From NCBI RefSeq assembly GCF_003729955.1, contig NZ_RJTX01000004.1:62001-126000 (forward strand): a DNA stretch of 64,000 bases. Direction: 5' to 3'. The notes under the pieces were generated by a model. That model saw nothing but the letters and a program-made list of their open reading frames with translations. It ran no database searches and was not told the origin of the DNA. Position numbers and translations under genes: made by a program. Position 1 is the first letter of the stretch. Every line of letters starts with the position of its first letter. This DNA comes from Chryseobacterium daecheongense. GTDB taxonomy: Bacteria > Bacteroidota > Bacteroidia > Flavobacteriales > Weeksellaceae. This document shows positions 62,549-64,000 of this stretch, piece by piece.

Positions 62549-63232
62549 ATGAAAAAATTAATTACTAGTATTTTTATCGTATCATTTATTGCTTTAAATG
62601 CTCAGAACGGTCCTGTTCTTACTAAAAATGATATTGCTGATGGAAGTACATTTTCTAACAGAATCAGATCTGAAAATTCGGGAGGAAGTTTAACATACGA
62701 TGATGTTGTTGGTTCTCCTTATTTGAACAAAATGTTTGTTGATGCGAAGATTGCGGAAAATTATGAAAAGGTTTATGTAAGATATAACAGTTATGCTGAT
62801 CAGGTTGAATTTGAAAGGGATGGAAAAACATTGGTTCTTCCGAAAGAATCCAAATTTTCCAGGATAGAAATTTTATCCCCTAAGCAAACCCTTGTTTTAT
62901 TAGAGACTAATGATGAATTTAGTGGTTATTTCTTTGAATTAGCAGCAGGTCCGAAATATTCTCTGTACAAAAAGCTTAAAACAAAATTTGTAGATGCGGT
63001 TCCGGCTAACAGTTCATATACAAGTGACAAGCCAGCCAATTTCAAATTGCTTGACCCTATTTATTATATCAAAACAAGCAATGGTTTTATTAAAAAACCT
63101 AGAAATCAAAAAGATATTATTGCTCAGTTACCAGAGATGAAAGATTCTTTAACGGAATTCTTTAAATCTAATAAAATAAAGTTTGATAGAGAAGAAGACT
63201 TAATCAAACTAGTTAAGTTCTTAAATCAATAA
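62549..63232 (+). CDS. Unknown exported protein
   Basis: The 227-residue protein has a signal peptide (MKKLITSIFIVSFIALNAQ) and a body with no recognised domain: a strand-rich middle (EKVYVRYNSYADQVEFERDG, FSRIEILSPKQTLVLL) and a helical C-terminus (about 190-227). A TATATTTG -7-like box is at 62507-62514 but lacks a clear -33 TTG. It shares a bidirectional terminator with metF. Confidence 0.75.
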   Translation: MKKLITSIFIVSFIALNAQNGPVLTKNDIADGSTFSNRIRSENSGGSLTYDDVVGSPYLNKMFVDAKIAENYEKVYVRYNSYADQVEFERDGKTLVLPKESKFSRIEILSPKQTLVLLETNDEFSGYFFELAAGPKYSLYKKLKTKFVDAVPANSSYTSDKPANFKLLDPIYYIKTSNGFIKKPRNQKDIIAQLPEMKDSLTEFFKSNKIKFDREEDLIKLVKFLNQ

Positions 63233-63235
63233 AAT

Positions 63236-63265
63236 AAAAAGCCTTGTAGATTTACAAGGCTTTTT
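63236..63265. terminator. Bidirectional terminator between the 62549 gene and metF
   Basis: AAAAAGCCTTGTA (63236-63248) pairs perfectly with TACAAGGCTTTTT (63253-63265) around a 4-nt loop, with A- and T-runs for both strands. Confidence 0.93.
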
Positions 63266-63267
63266 AT

Positions 63268-64000
63268 TTAAAACAGCTCTCCGGCTACTTTCTTAATATT
63301 ATCACTTTTCCCCATTGAATAAAAGTGCAATACAGGTACACCAAAATCTAAAAGTTCCTTGCATTGTGCGATCGCCCATTCTATTCCAATCTCTTTTACG
63401 GCTTCATTATTTTTAGCTTTTTCCACTTCATTGATCAATTCTTCTGGTAAATCTATTTTAAAAACCTGTGGTAACAATTTCAGGTGTTTTTTGGTAGCAA
63501 TAGGTTTAATCCCCGGAATAATAGGAACAGTAATTCCCATTTCTCTCGCTTTCTGTACAAATTCAATGAATTTTTTATTATCAAAAAACATTTGGGTAAC
63601 AATATAATCTGCCCCTGCGTCTACTTTTTCTTTCAGCCATTTCAGATCATAATTCATGGAAGGTGCTTCTATATGTTTTTCAGGATAGCCGGCAACTCCA
63701 ATACAGAATTTATTATGCTCATCACAGACCTGGTCTTCATCATGAAGATATTTTCCGCGGCCTAAATTGTTAATCTGATGAACCAGATCCATAGCACTCG
63801 CATGCCCTCCCTGGGTTGGTTCGAAGTATTGATGCCCTTTCATCGCATCTCCTCTCAATGCCATTACATTGTCTATTCCAAGGTACATACAATCTACCAG
63901 CAGGTATTCTGTTTCTTCTTTTGTAAAACCTCCACAAAGTAAGTGTGGAACTGTATCCACATTATATTTATGCTGAATGGCGGCACAGATACCTAATGTT
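63268..64000 (-). CDS. metF: 5,10-methylenetetrahydrofolate reductase (5' end beyond window)
   Basis: MetF reduces methylene-THF to methyl-THF with an FAD cofactor for methionine synthesis. The frame is open through the right edge: before the GTG at 63960 the codons still read in family style (TLGICAAIQHKYN), so the true start is outside. Motifs: VPHLLCGGFTKEE, NVMALRGD (FAD/NADH site), ASAMDLVHQI, GVAGYPEKH, DYIVTQMFFDNKKF and PGIKPI. About 244 of the usual 300-320 residues are inside the window. Confidence 0.95.
   Translation of the reverse strand, partial: TLGICAAIQHKYNVDTVPHLLCGGFTKEETEYLLVDCMYLGIDNVMALRGDAMKGHQYFEPTQGGHASAMDLVHQINNLGRGKYLHDEDQVCDEHNKFCIGVAGYPEKHIEAPSMNYDLKWLKEKVDAGADYIVTQMFFDNKKFIEFVQKAREMGITVPIIPGIKPIATKKHLKLLPQVFKIDLPEELINEVEKAKNNEAVKEIGIEWAIAQCKELLDFGVPVLHFYSMGKSDNIKKVAGELF

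Overview
The window looks like chromosomal DNA of a member of the Flavobacteriia, most likely Chryseobacterium or a close relative. The evidence is low GC content, promoters of the Bacteroidota type (TTG, 17-23 bp, TAnnTTTG), weak Shine-Dalgarno signals, many SPII lipoproteins, CarboxypepD_reg/TonB-type outer-membrane proteins, a type IX secretion C-terminal domain, bacillithiol synthesis (BshA), RprXY-like two-component pairs and genus-typical intergenic palindromes. No rRNA, tRNA, CRISPR array, insertion sequence or prophage was seen. The genus is inferred from gene content and was not tested by a search.

Layout. 1-4062 (minus) is the start of a phenylacetate degradation operon (paaK, paaE, paaA cut by the window edge) with its TetR regulator. 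4063-7109 is clpB with a long, structured leader. 7269-12443 holds two paralogous M43 zinc-metalloprotease lipoproteins that flank a four-gene block: an unknown soluble protein, a 7-TM protein, a NarL-type histidine kinase and a LuxR-type regulator. 12500-23448 has an M1 peptidase, an outer-membrane beta-barrel receptor divergent from a histidine kinase/OmpR regulator pair, a secreted endonuclease/phosphatase-family protein, a dienoyl-CoA-reductase-like SDR, a DUF1573 protein and a second kinase/regulator pair. 23524-31602 has a GH92 mannosidase, an aldo/keto reductase with an AraC regulator, another outer-membrane receptor, and an HxlR regulator divergent from a flavodoxin-fold oxidoreductase.

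31798-40334 has dihydroorotase, a polysaccharide flippase, a sugar nucleotidyltransferase, and a likely operon of DUF4292 lipoprotein, EnvC-like protein, TatA, DUF4254, a small lipoprotein and ribA. 41054-45987 has a GH3 hexosaminidase with bshA, then DUF2851, PspC and GNAT genes. 46097-51769 has a SIMPL protein, two tandem unknown CarboxypepD_reg proteins and a large AddA-like helicase-nuclease. 51824-64000 has ferritin, a Spy-like protein, a Tyr/Asn/Gly-rich secreted protein, MalQ with CBM20 domains, a T9SS cargo protein, cysS, a DinB protein, folE, a GNAT-like protein, an unknown secreted protein and metF (cut by the right edge).

Most of the window is ordinary core genome. The strongest candidates for something undescribed are the 8433-11094 signalling block with a palindromic operator-like site in front of it, the terminator-like hairpin and 17-nt direct repeats in the clpB leader, and the tandem CarboxypepD_reg pair. 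Functions of unknown genes are left open.
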